Source of the DNA: Tritrichomonas foetus
Lineage: Eukaryota > Parabasalia > Tritrichomonadida > Tritrichomonadidae
Reading direction: 5' to 3'
DNA: 40,268 nucleotides
Assembly: GCA_001839685.1 (NCBI GenBank)
Contig: MLAK01000894.1
Location: 10,017-50,284, forward strand
The stretch's first letter is position 1. Each line of letters starts with the position of its first letter. The notes beneath the pieces are model-generated. The model worked only from the letters and a program-made list of their open reading frames with translations. It was not told the DNA's origin and ran no database searches. Below, piece after piece: positions 32,001 to 37,424 of the stretch. Made by a program: the position numbers and the translations under genes.

Positions 32001-32382
32001 AATTGATAAATTACGCTTTGAAGCGAAAATTATGGATGAAGATGCTGATGCATTAGTTCATCCAGCAGCTGATGGAACTTACATTCATGGTTTATATTTT
32101 GATGGTGCAAGATGGGATAAATCAATAAGAACACTTGAAGATACAGATACGAATGCTGTTTATACATCTTGTCCAGTCATTCATATTATACCGAAAGAAA
32201 ACTTTCTTCATCCAAGTGAGGATTATAAATGTCCTGTTTACAGAACATCTGAAAGAGCAGGAGTTTTATCAACAACAGGTCTTTCAACTAACTTTGTTGT
32301 TGCATTGAATATACCAACAAATGATGAACCAAATAAATGGACTTTAAGAGGTACTGCACTTCTTCTTAGTACCCCATATTAG
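20044..32382 (+). CDS. Axonemal-type dynein heavy chain (inner-arm, single-headed class likely)
   Basis: One uninterrupted 4,112-aa frame. This minus-end-directed microtubule motor most likely powers flagellar beating. Residues 1-190 are Pro/Ser/Thr-rich and disordered; the tail and linker follow. The AAA ring shows Walker A motifs at AAA1 GPAGTGKTE (1503), AAA2 GPTGGGKTT (1784), AAA3 GESGCGKTS (2105) and AAA4 GMGGTGKRT (2446). Walker B motifs are CFDEFNR (about 1553), IIFDGP (1860) and VIDDFNMP (2171). The stalk coiled coils (about 2690-2780 and 2900-2980) flank the microtubule-binding domain. SGHWVFLQNCHLC (about 3567) and a C-terminal domain with GLYFDGARWD (about 4016) and YRTSERAGVLSTTGLSTNFV complete it. 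Length and C-terminus fit the DNAH1/3/6/7/12-like inner-arm group; the exact ortholog is not assigned. No introns are visible. Confidence 0.96.
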   Translation: MSKEGEKLRERLYMPHEAHKKSHILRPKNPGQISPSLRQRTRKNDQNPEIPPILLPSETSQSQNRPHTSFSDYRSSRYGEIKSSTVQTPKTPVSFSQNDDYEYRPNSISNTVTNTIARPRTSLTTPISPIRTAKPRSRAPTFVPNEKSIYSEPKSPIQRPNTAFAQKPGSSPFLTQGTTTTYQPSYETTNLPPEAEILPIPEPIFRLKKSNLLLQNDDDFEQFKFDPIYTKDISDDLWNNQHLIFYYIRLIRQKCLNQEFLYFYSMPATSREPENCYFLRITSPHDIDIQHPKCDYYTLSADGVTSYQEGHKCEFVSLEQWIRECVIFLKSKKIKFFAQFDMWRSFMLLQSITRSHLISTSRHSMSNSLFAVDSILRTAILGLQRVCDEIRKLSLVDCKSSQTLTLRQFLDRQVKHEAEIKEELNKLLEKARIGIVHACDLTYESTGTTQSEARKLEKKREEAQSPTKKARKEKLSERLRPPTKPKFQGKGADFPKRMSTQPKKKKTLSSNEMMVYTQLATQKFCYKRLSRFIRLCDYMLIHTLNSFVVASCKTLVDFLEPRGNSSGGDATRLSTEMIVIDDHLGFSPSRNEMISSITRIWKCLVSTIEAIPTFSVHQSLIQYAKSYGWAEPAVPLTQIMKKDVQYQSLLQEMLNRLNMAFSMATEKIQSYNPFLEAYIRNINFDVHKVQLDDPPASFYSESLDQYRSEIKKMDSLEHSTQVHMLLIQLNSFCDMIRPSPRRCLEQLNVLIPCIAENKVDKITSKVTDALSTLHNDPQDIHVFVSQLEFRKKLTGELDTIRNDYKDASDFYALIDKNSITTTEDAVGSFRSLSNIITMLEPLVIQMNEEEESKIKKWSPNLNSLLVKLRKDILDLQVATTREDVMSSEGFPLEPIIQFLKNRQDELQELKERAETVQRYQRVLQLKVSPIDELTEVTSNLNLKYLLWTSYKEWKEKVAQWKPTPFKTINSEQFGEDLAKFVRITTQLTSGLGDHPLTPIFKQNVQSFNSILPAIVAMSSPYLNSTHWTKIENITGLTKLEDTNYPLSYLIDKQISSFVEPIESVANDAANEATLRKMLKDIEAAWDTIELNMVLHKDLKEFYLVGDLEEIIAHLEESQVQLSTIRSSRFVGAIKPQVDDLSRSMNLLAKCLDDITTFQIAFNSLTKVFSSGDIQQQLSSQTAELNGIERQYKLWTSNAHDMPKCFKLCANHKAVEMFEDWIAKTENIQKALEEFLQRKRTAFPRFYFLSNENLLKIFAEARNPKAVNPFLPKLFDGIHTLEFSSNGQDIISMSSVEGENILLTHCQSIGAIEAWMTNLERCMKLSLHRVLKEGKQEFYSMNRKDWLSKYPAQVITVYSQVNFSLMVEDALSAPKISDALKDLRDLMESNLSDLADIVRLPLSRALRSGIVSLITLEVHSRDIVSELMAAECTGVADFEWVKRLRYYWDVEANRVKICQANATIMYGYEYLGATSRLVVTPLTERCYLTLTSALQFFLGGSPAGPAGTGKTETVKDLAKSVGNFCVVFNCSDAVTVIQMESFFSGLAQTGAWACFDEFNRINSEVLSVIAEQVYTVQQAVASGLQTFQFVGQTIPLNPRCGVFITMNPGYAGRTELPDNLKSLFRPISMMVPDYAMIAEVVLYSEGFNTAKPLAKKVTQLYKLSSEMLSQQSHYDFGMRALKSVLVMAGASKRRSPDLSEDIILIRAMRDSNISKLLIDDAKLFDAIIGDLFPGVEFENESFDELTKAITKAIENRNLQLSDFMIMKTIQLYQTIYIRHGVMLVGPTGGGKTTSRNLLADSIDILGTKVEQKEINPKAVTLTDLYGAYNLVTGDWKNGLVGKMFSEMAEADKEIQQWIIFDGPVDALWIENMNTVLDDNKLLSLANSDRIKMTDMMHLLFEVGDLAQASPATVSRCGMVYYQPEDLGWRPLVNGWIASKPENIQELLHNTFETTFDQAVETMNETCKTVVTPLIWNIATSLCTLFDAITSSQEVVYEKLPADQIEKIITTIYAFAMAWAFGGVITEETRGDFDTFVREMFERKINYPPRKTLFDYQLDIKEMKFDPWSDLVNTVQTSSIVPTADTIRFSNLLQLLIEQKRPVLFLGESGCGKTSIIQNTLQTMMQTISSILFTLSARTSAAQIQDLIEAKMLQKRKTLYGPPEGKSSVLVIDDFNMPRPDTYWSQPPIEILRTIINNKGLYNRDELFWYDIEDLTLVGAGITQGHVTPRFTSRFTILALPAPSDPVLIRIFSEILNEFLNGFVESVIKMSDLVVKSSVTFYRKIKAELLPTPSRSHYTFNLRDLSRVFKGILLTNKNSLCDPTTFVKLWFHENLRVFGDRLVDDKDRALMLNTMFEVAKNSYKLKEEMSFYFNDENPLAWTDILKGYGDSTEKSYQEVSSYKQMTAALRSFSDMYKTPVVLFKEAIEHTLRIVRVMRQPSGHMLLVGMGGTGKRTSARFAAFVSEIEIFEPQPAKEYKLADFRNDLKILFKAAGVQNRKMMFLLTDEQIVDESFLEDINNVLNTGDVPGLFETEEFDQMINDLLVPQMKKAGESLAYDSLCRKFTSNIMKNLHVVLALSPVGGRFRDRCRIFPSLVSCCTIDWFEPWPSEALHTVAHEFLEKMDLSRFGDVKPTLAEVARFAHTLVCDEATNFQNELSRVYYVTPAVYIEFFNLFTSMLAKRTSDHDAKKQQLEKGVEKLTETNQKVQEMEAELQGLRPMLQKKAVETNLLMDKLKVDREKVNEAHRQISSEEEVVKQVRQEAMVLAKDAQDDLDRALPLLQAALSAVEDLKNRKADLAVVKTFTKPPQLVVEVMEAVCLLMGKSPDWSTAKQLLAQTDFFNRLLDVHNNPIPEATLIRIRQMANDPRFELKKVIGVSESAACLFKWVTAIEKYVTESVRIEPKKKRRDEAQATLDEAEKKLKAKQDELHVISSQLASLQKQYEDSCNQQKELAQKIEQCEYRLKNASQLTSALDSERVRWTDNLSELSIKEKCLLGDTLLIALHVAYIGPFSFPYRQKIISKLINKCNLSGIEITPDFNLENVATSPITLREWQVCGLPQDALSRQNGVLVTSTRRWPLLIDPQGQGRKWLIETGNIQVIRCTDNNYTRVIENAIFAGSMVLVEDVEETLDSGLQFIIAPKTRKQGGRLEISVGEKWIAYHPQFKLYLTTKLNNPQYLPDVFIQLSVINFSVTHEGLEEQLLSDVVLHEMPELEKQRSELIVSIAKDQKALSDLMAQILHLLFTSKGNILDNEQLIKTLHDAKATSTQVSERLVEAEKTEKEITEKREVYRNVATRGSVLYFVVLELPGIDSMYQYSLEFFKRIFKGVLDSTERCDDDIAQQCELFIDGLTFAVFANVSRGLFANHREVFSFLIATALERSTNEITDDMWKLFLRGPSDVDISKFDDPNPNIEERIWAKCCALSKAAPDFNLIQKHINENYNLWKDFIEESSIEIPLPYSKLSTFNKLIIASCISRRKIVTLARSLVREVLGENFIAQADVDLNAPYQDTSKDTPLLFILSQGADPRDSLERLAAKKGFAKKLSILSLGQGRGPAASKLIKKAKLSGHWVFLQNCHLCPSFLPALEQKIQKMSRNQNKISNQFRLILSSMPTDVFPVSILRNSVKVTSEPPSGIQPNVQLLLNTISSEQWESCSKIKPWKKLLFGIALFHATIQERKRYGALGFNKTYEWNTSDFSIATKILHAYLTQNDQTPWDALRQMIGDVVYGGRVTDDWDRRCMNAILDRFLCPRVLNDGIYFDYDKKYPQINVCSYEQIFEQVQKFPIEDSPSIFGFHPVALNAIQLFQSNQIVNWIIGVQPNESSGSAAQKDDDTVLVTAEELGSQLPREIITKNANPTLFEEHGDRPNSLTVVLMQEVERYNKLISVIQGSLTAVSQAIRGEVVMSIDILEVYRSLLNKQVPKAWSEVAYPSVKPLASWFKDLLERIEFIQNWLRKGEPNVFWFPGFFFPQAFLTAVLQNHSRKYSVPIDKLRFEAKIMDEDADALVHPAADGTYIHGLYFDGARWDKSIRTLEDTDTNAVYTSCPVIHIIPKENFLHPSEDYKCPVYRTSERAGVLSTTGLSTNFVVALNIPTNDEPNKWTLRGTALLLSTPY

Positions 32383-32640
32383 TAAGTATTTGCTTTATAC
32401 TTAGATATGTTAATGTATTTTGTAATAAAATGTATTTTATTTGATCAAATCTGATTTTTAGATTGATTTTATAAGGACGCAAATTGTGAGCAGGAAAGAG
32501 TATATTCGAAAGATATGATAAGAGAAAATACCATTTCTAACATTAAAACAATATTTTTTTGAAAGTTGATTATTTTAATTGTATTAGATCTTTTTAAATA
32601 ATACTATTTATCAATAAAATATTATTTCGTTGAATCAGCA
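32383..32640. other. Dynein 3' flank
   Basis: A short AT-rich region between the dynein stop and tRNA-Met. It contains TAAA-type sites soon after the stop that could serve as trichomonad polyadenylation signals. No gene. Confidence 0.5.
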
Positions 32641-32715
32641 AGCGACGTGGAACAGTTGGTTTAGTTCGTGAGGCTCATAACCTCAAGGTCGGTGGTTCGA
32701 GTCCACTCGTCGCTC
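32641..32715 (+). tRNA. tRNA-Met (anticodon CAT), probably elongator
   Basis: The acceptor stem AGCGACG pairs with CGTCGCT. The anticodon arm TGAGG-CTCATAA-CCTCA gives anticodon CAT. The T-arm GGTGG-TTCGAGT-CCACT has a standard TTCGA loop, which favours elongator over the eukaryotic initiator form. A T-rich stretch right after position 32715 fits a Pol III terminator. No intron. Confidence 0.93.
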
Positions 32716-33454
32716 TTTTTCTTTCTTTTTTCTTACCTTATCTAAACTAATAATTCTGTTGTTATTCGTCAGATTATGAATGAATTACATTAATTTAAAC
32801 TCACATGATGGATACTTATAAGAATTACCGTGACAACAAAAACTTCGACAGAATTTGTTGGTGATTATATTTTTATATACATAACATCTCAATCTATCAT
32901 TATAATCTCTGAAACAATTAAATCAATGAAGTTCGGAAATAAAAATTAGAATTTGTTTTTATTCAATTCTCATCCAAAATTCACCTAATCACTCCAATTG
33001 TTAATGAAATTAATTGAAAACCTATTTGATGAATTTAAAATGTTATTACATCCTCTTTTTGTGAGGTCTATTCAGAAGAAAAGTCACTTTCACTCTGCCT
33101 GACTGAGAAATCCTTTTCTATAGAATTGATTCAAAATCGAAATTATAATGAATGATTCATCCTGAATTACATGAAAGAATAGAAATTATTTTACTCTGTA
33201 GATTTTGTAAGATCTTTGCTGAAAACAGATATTCCTATTTATGCAGTTTCTCATCCTTCAGAAAAAATTGATGAATATCTCAATTTTTCAATTTGTAATA
33301 TCACAAAAAGTTGATGCACCATGAACGCATTTCTTCTCAAAGAAAAACTTTTCTGTGACAAGAAATCTAAAAACACTGAAAAAGTTCCTTCATCTTTTTT
33401 GAATAGGCTTAACAGAAAAAGTTTGTCGTATTATCGAAAATAACTTCTCACTTT
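32716..33454. other. Spacer with possible gene relic and the Hrd1-like gene promoter
   Basis: There is no intact gene. From about 33003 to 33443 the plus strand has fragments in more than one frame that read like protein: MKLIENLFDEFKMLLHP, EKSFSIELIQNRNYN, HPELHERIEIILLCRFCK, LLKTDIPIYAVSHPSEKIDE and a 40-codon ORF at 33321-33443. Stops and frame changes separate them. This is a possible pseudogene; the reading is by eye. Confidence 0.3.
33378..33454 (+). promoter_or_regulatory. Hrd1-like gene promoter: two GAAAAAGTT elements and TCACTTT initiator
   Basis: GAAAAAGTT is at 33378-33386 and 33415-33423. TCACTTT at 33448-33454 abuts the ATG at 33455 and matches the Trichomonas initiator pattern, implying a leader of only about five bases. 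Confidence 0.5.
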
Positions 33455-34840
33455 ATGCAAAATCCAAAAACACCAAATTTCCGTCAATATTCCTTTTTTT
33501 ACTCACTTTTTTCCGCGATTATATTTATATCTATATTTTTAAAGATATGCGCCCGAAATAACTTCCAATTTTATGAAACACTTCGCGCAATTTATATTGA
33601 AGATTTTTTAATATTTTCCTTTTCTGTCTATAATTTCTACATTTCGCTTTTGGTATTTCTTTACAGTGAGCTACGATATTTTATATGCGATGAATACCTA
33701 ATTTATGTGAAGCTTGAATTTAATCATTTTATTCTTGGAAGTATTTTTGCGATTTTCACTTTACTGAATTTATTTACAGCCAATAAATCGGCATTGTTTT
33801 ATCTTCCGTTAATCACATTTTTCTGTTTGGTTGCCTTCGTTTCTAACACAATGGTTTCACTTTTTATTCAAATTTCTTCAAAAATCTCCAAAAGAATTCA
33901 TAAAAGAGTCTTCATTTTCAATATTATTTTGATTTTACTTTTGTTGAAATTATGGAGCGTTATCGATAAAAGTGATGTTTTTTCAAATGTGTATTTATAC
34001 CTATTATTAGGGATTATTTTCACTACCATTACTACTATTGGAAATCATATTATATATATTTTCGATATTTCCAATTATGGAAATTCTTTTGAAACACCAA
34101 AAAACATGTTTCATATGGAAGCTCGATCAAATGTTATTGAATTACTTCTCGATGTTCTTATTCTAGTTCAGATTTTCATCCAGAAAGACGCACCGCTTTT
34201 ATTTTCAATTTCTTCAGTTTTGTATATATCATCACGCATCATTTTCTTACAAAGTTTATACTTTTATTATAATTGCAGTCAAAGGTCACGTGATTCAATT
34301 ATGTTGTTTCCTAATGCCAATAGTGCTGATTTATTAAATCAAGATACTTGTATAATATGTCGGAATAAAATGACGATTAAAACTGCTAAGAGGCTTCAAT
34401 GTCATCATTGTATTCACCTGGTCTGTTTGGCAAAATGGATTGAATATCAAAATAAATGTCCTTTATGCCAAAATAAAATTTTTGTAATAAGTTCGTCAAA
34501 AAAACATAAGATTACGCCTTATTTATTTAATCATATTTATTTGTTGAAACACTTGAAAATTCTAAAAATGCATAAATTTTTTGATGAATCGAGTTTTCGA
34601 AATTTATATAATGAAATGTTGATTTCTTACTCAGCGTTATTGAAGGAAAAAGACTTTTTATGTAAACAACAGAAAGAACTTGAAAAAATGGCGAAAAGTG
34701 GATTAAATTGGACAAGTAATGAAATTCGAGAAACTGAAGAATTCATTCAACAAGTATCATCTTTAATTCTTAAATACCAGAAAAATTTTAAATATTTTGA
34801 TAAGAAAAATATCAAACAAATTATTAATAGAACTAGTTAG
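33455..34840 (+). CDS. Hrd1/synoviolin-like multi-spanning RING-H2 E3 ubiquitin ligase
   Basis: A 461-aa protein. About six hydrophobic segments fill residues 15-280, followed by a cytosolic RING-H2 domain at 299-338. The zinc ligands are CIIC, CHHCIHLVC (C-x-H-x2-H-x2-C) and CPLC. AKRLQC before the central ligands and LAKWIEYQNKCPLC after them resemble the Hrd1/gp78 RING. Those enzymes ubiquitinate misfolded proteins during ER-associated degradation, so this role is likely but inferred. The C-terminal 100 residues are Lys/Glu-rich helix, possibly coiled coil, where metazoan Hrd1 is Pro-rich. The start at 33455 is supported by an abutting initiator and two upstream GAAAAAGTT elements. The length is shorter than human Hrd1 but near yeast-type cores. 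Confidence 0.85.
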   Translation: MQNPKTPNFRQYSFFYSLFSAIIFISIFLKICARNNFQFYETLRAIYIEDFLIFSFSVYNFYISLLVFLYSELRYFICDEYLIYVKLEFNHFILGSIFAIFTLLNLFTANKSALFYLPLITFFCLVAFVSNTMVSLFIQISSKISKRIHKRVFIFNIILILLLLKLWSVIDKSDVFSNVYLYLLLGIIFTTITTIGNHIIYIFDISNYGNSFETPKNMFHMEARSNVIELLLDVLILVQIFIQKDAPLLFSISSVLYISSRIIFLQSLYFYYNCSQRSRDSIMLFPNANSADLLNQDTCIICRNKMTIKTAKRLQCHHCIHLVCLAKWIEYQNKCPLCQNKIFVISSSKKHKITPYLFNHIYLLKHLKILKMHKFFDESSFRNLYNEMLISYSALLKEKDFLCKQQKELEKMAKSGLNWTSNEIRETEEFIQQVSSLILKYQKNFKYFDKKNIKQIINRTS

Positions 34841-34915
34841 ATTTACTTATGAGAAAGTTTCTCATTATTTTTGTTATTTATTTATTAGAAATAAAAATGC
34901 GAATTTCTTTTCATA

Positions 34916-34990
34916 TTTCTTTGTTTCATGTTTCTTCGTTTCATGTTTCTTCGTTTCATGTTTCTTCGTTTCATGTTTCTTCGTTTCATT
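34916..34990. repeat. 15-bp minisatellite, five units
   Basis: TTTCTTCGTTTCATG is repeated five times in direct order with one change in the first unit and a divergent end in the last. It lies about 75 bases after the Hrd1-like stop codon. The frame through it codes FFVSC repeats, but has no supporting coding context. Confidence 0.9.
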
Positions 34991-35079
34991 GAATAAAAAA
35001 GATGAAAGAAAAAAAATGGGTAAAATGTATATTTTCAAATTGTACTTTATATAAATATAACAAAGGAAGTCATTATTTC

Positions 35080-35377
35080 CTAAGACGAAAATTCTAACAT
35101 TGCAGTTCTCTCGGATTCTGTGGAAGACTATCTAATACCTGCTACAGGTGTTTCCAATTCTTTCATTGTATATTTCTCGATTGGGATTGAGTTAATGCAT
35201 GAATTGGTGGTTTTACAATAATTAAACTGACTTTGCAAGGAAAAATGTATTGTGTTGTCTTCCATTGATGACATTTTTCATTTTAAAATTTTTTGGTGTT
35301 ACTTCTTTAGCATCAAAGATTGATATGGCATCGGGCAATTTAAAGAATAAACTATTAACAATATTGTGAAGAAATTA
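35080..35377 (-). pseudogene. Possible decayed protein gene fragment
   Basis: On the minus strand one frame is open for 50 codons (35377 down to about 35225) and reads NSLFFKLPDAISIFDAKEV, then TPKNFKMKNVINGRQ and HNTFFLAKSV. A second frame then takes over: a 48-codon ATG ORF at 35274-35128 contains EKYTMKELETPVAGIR, and after one TAG runs on as SSTESERTAMLEFSS to 35080. The segments are not low-complexity. They look like one gene broken by at least one frameshift and one stop. Family unrecognised. Confidence 0.4.
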
Positions 35378-35711
35378 CTTTTTTCACTAAAATGGTGAGT
35401 CAATGATACATCATTCATTAATCATAGTAAAAATATGTGATAACATCATTCTCCGATAGACATATCGAACTTCGTGCTATTATAAGGAATTATCCCAAAA
35501 TTAACAACAATAGTAAAAATAATTTGTATTGTCATATTTCAAATCCTCAATAAAGAGAAGGAAAAAAGGATTAAATGTTATATACCAGATGAAAAAAAGA
35601 GCTCATCCATTGATATTCACATATTATCAGTGTGTTATTTAAATATCTAGAATAATAATATTGTTGTTAAGTTATAAATTATTCGAACTAATCATTTTCG
35701 AAAAAAGATAA

Positions 35712-35852
35712 TCTTTAGAAAAAGTGAAATTTCACCAATCACAAATTCATCAATTTGATATAGTGATTCGTCATGATAAATTCGGCAATAATTATAGGGC
35801 ATCTTATGGGGAAAGAGATGGGGATAGAATAATTCATTCTAATCATAAGTAA
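35712..35852 (+). pseudogene. Short open fragment without start codon
   Basis: A 47-codon plus-strand frame, including VKFHQSQIHQFDIVIRHDK and YRASYGERDGDRIIHSNHK, ends at a TAA at 35850. There is no ATG in frame. Composition is protein-like, but it may be chance. Confidence 0.25.
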
Positions 35853-36125
35853 AAATAATTAATTATCTAATATAATTTTAAAATTTATTATTATTATCAG
35901 TTTATTTACCAATAGGTTTCTTCTTTTCTTCTGTTGTTGTTCTTGATCTTTGTGGATCAACTCTACCCCTTTTGTCTTCATGTTATCTGGACAAGTGATG
36001 TAAAAAATAATATCTAAAAGAAAAATGGCTACTTCTTTAAAACTCAGTTTCACTGATAACTTTGAATAGAAATGGTTAAAATGGGGTTAAATATCTAGCT
36101 AACTCACTAGCTTCTGAGGACTTTA

Positions 36126-36537
36126 ATGAAATCGGTTAACCGAGAAAATAAATTTGGGGAATTGCATTCAAAATTGAATTGACGCCATTCAATTTCACCG
36201 TTTTTTGAAGGAATTTCTAAACAATATTTTTTATGGGGTTTTTTTGATGATGCATCTAATTATTGTATAGTAAAAGAATCAAACAACGATTTCCTAGGCA
36301 AAAGTTCATGAAAACCTAAAAAGTGTAAATGAATAATTGAATACTCTAATAAATTGAGGAGAAATATCGCTAGATTTTAATATTTGAGAACTTTACATGA
36401 AATAAAGTCGGAAAGTTCAGAATATCAATTTGACCCAAAATTAGCCTTTTAATCTCGAAAATTAATCATTTTTTCTAACCACATTTTAGTCTATTTCAAA
36501 TTTCAGAAAAGCCTCAAAAATTTTTGAATAAAAAAAT
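36126..36537 (+). pseudogene. Possible decayed gene with stops and a frameshift
   Basis: From an ATG at 36126 the plus strand reads MKSVNRENKFGELHSKLN, hits a TGA at 36180, and continues in frame as ISPFFEGISKQYFLWGFFDD then ASNYCIVKESNNDFLG to a TAA at 36318. A different frame from 36331 then carries protein-like text (YLRTLHEIKSESSEYQFDP) with a few stops to about 36537. This could be a relic of a transposase-like or family gene; the FFDDASNYC stretch is suggestive only. No terminal repeats are seen. Confidence 0.35.
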
Positions 36538-36929
36538 TATAAGGGTCAAATAAATCATAATCCAAATTGGTCATTTCTCGTGTATTATTGATATTATATG
36601 GAATTAATTCATCAAATATTTCATATTAATTATTTGATTTAATTTTAGATTTCTTTCAATGGATATTGTTTCAGATACTGATATAAATATCAACTCAAAA
36701 CATATTCTATAAATTGAAATTTAAGAAAAATGGTGATATTTATGGTTTGACATGATAACTATTTCAGGAAATGTGAAAATGAATCAAAATATATTCCCAG
36801 TAATAAAGTATTCAATTTAATTCTAGAATTAAATTCGACTTTTTCTATAATAACGAATATCTGTTTTTGTAAATGTTAAAATAAAATTTTGTTTAGAAAA
36901 AGTGATTAAATTCAATAAAAAACATGTTA

Positions 36930-36945
36930 ATTCTGGGCCCAGAAT
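36930..36945. repeat. 16-bp perfect palindrome ATTCTGGGCCCAGAAT
   Basis: A perfect palindrome with a GGGCCC core in otherwise very AT-rich spacer. It could be a binding site for a dimeric protein. Palindromes of this length are expected about once or twice by chance here, but usually AT-rich ones. Confidence 0.6.
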
Positions 36946-37068
36946 CAAATTATAATTCTGAACTCTCCCTTTAGAATTATATAATCATAATCCATTGAAA
37001 TTTAGTCATATACGTTGAAATATCATCAATTTTTCTGTCGGTCCGAAATTTTTTTCTTTAAATTAAAG

Positions 37069-37290
37069 TCAATAATCCTTATTTTCCCCACTTATCCCAT
37101 TGGTGATACTAAAAAAGATATGGTTATTATAGTTTTGAGCCACCATAATAATTATTGTATTGTATTGATGGAATACGTTTCTGATGAAATATCCATGAAA
37201 TAAAAAATCATCGACGAAACAATCAATCGCATCAAAAATTTCAGAACAATAATCATTATTAAATTGTATATATTTACTATCAAAAGCCAT
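37069..37290 (-). CDS. Hypothetical ORF, 73 aa (doubtful)
   Basis: A complete ATG-to-stop minus-strand ORF (MAFDSKYIQFNNDYCSEIFD ... ITNGISGENKDY). A TCAAATTTT initiator-like site lies directly before its ATG. Composition is plausible for protein, but no family is recognised. The opposite strand is also open over part of it (37015-37203, no ATG), which weakens both. It may be a fragment left by decay of a larger gene. Confidence 0.25.
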   Translation of the reverse strand: MAFDSKYIQFNNDYCSEIFDAIDCFVDDFLFHGYFIRNVFHQYNTIIIMVAQNYNNHIFFSITNGISGENKDY

Positions 37291-37424
37291 AAAATTTGAA
37301 AGAGCTAAAGATTCATTCGGAAAAAGCGATTATTTTCTTAATAAATTCGTTTACAATTTTGCTAAAATTTACTCGCAATTTTATTTGCGTCCGGCCACTG
37401 ATCAACTCTCCTAACTTTCCAAAC

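Larger units (their letters stand above)
34841..37424. other. 2.6-kb spacer lacking an intact gene
   Basis: This is the longest gene-free stretch in the window. It contains the minisatellite at 34916-34990 and a perfect 16-bp GC-centred palindrome at 36930-36945. Several stretches read like decayed protein coding on both strands (separate entries). GAAAAAGTG variants are at 35718-35726 and 36896-36904, and GAAAAAGCG at 37320-37328. No tRNA, CRISPR or transposon end is visible. Confidence 0.5.

Noticed and set aside
34797..35054. 85-codon frame with FFVSC repeats
   Set aside because: It overlaps the end of the Hrd1-like gene and is open only because the 15-bp minisatellite keeps phase.
35859..36081. 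Minus-strand open frame ending in a Lys/Gln-rich peptide
   Set aside because: No ATG at its front, and a second frame over the same DNA is equally protein-like (DKRGRVDPQRSRTTTEEKKK); at most another relic, too ambiguous to annotate.
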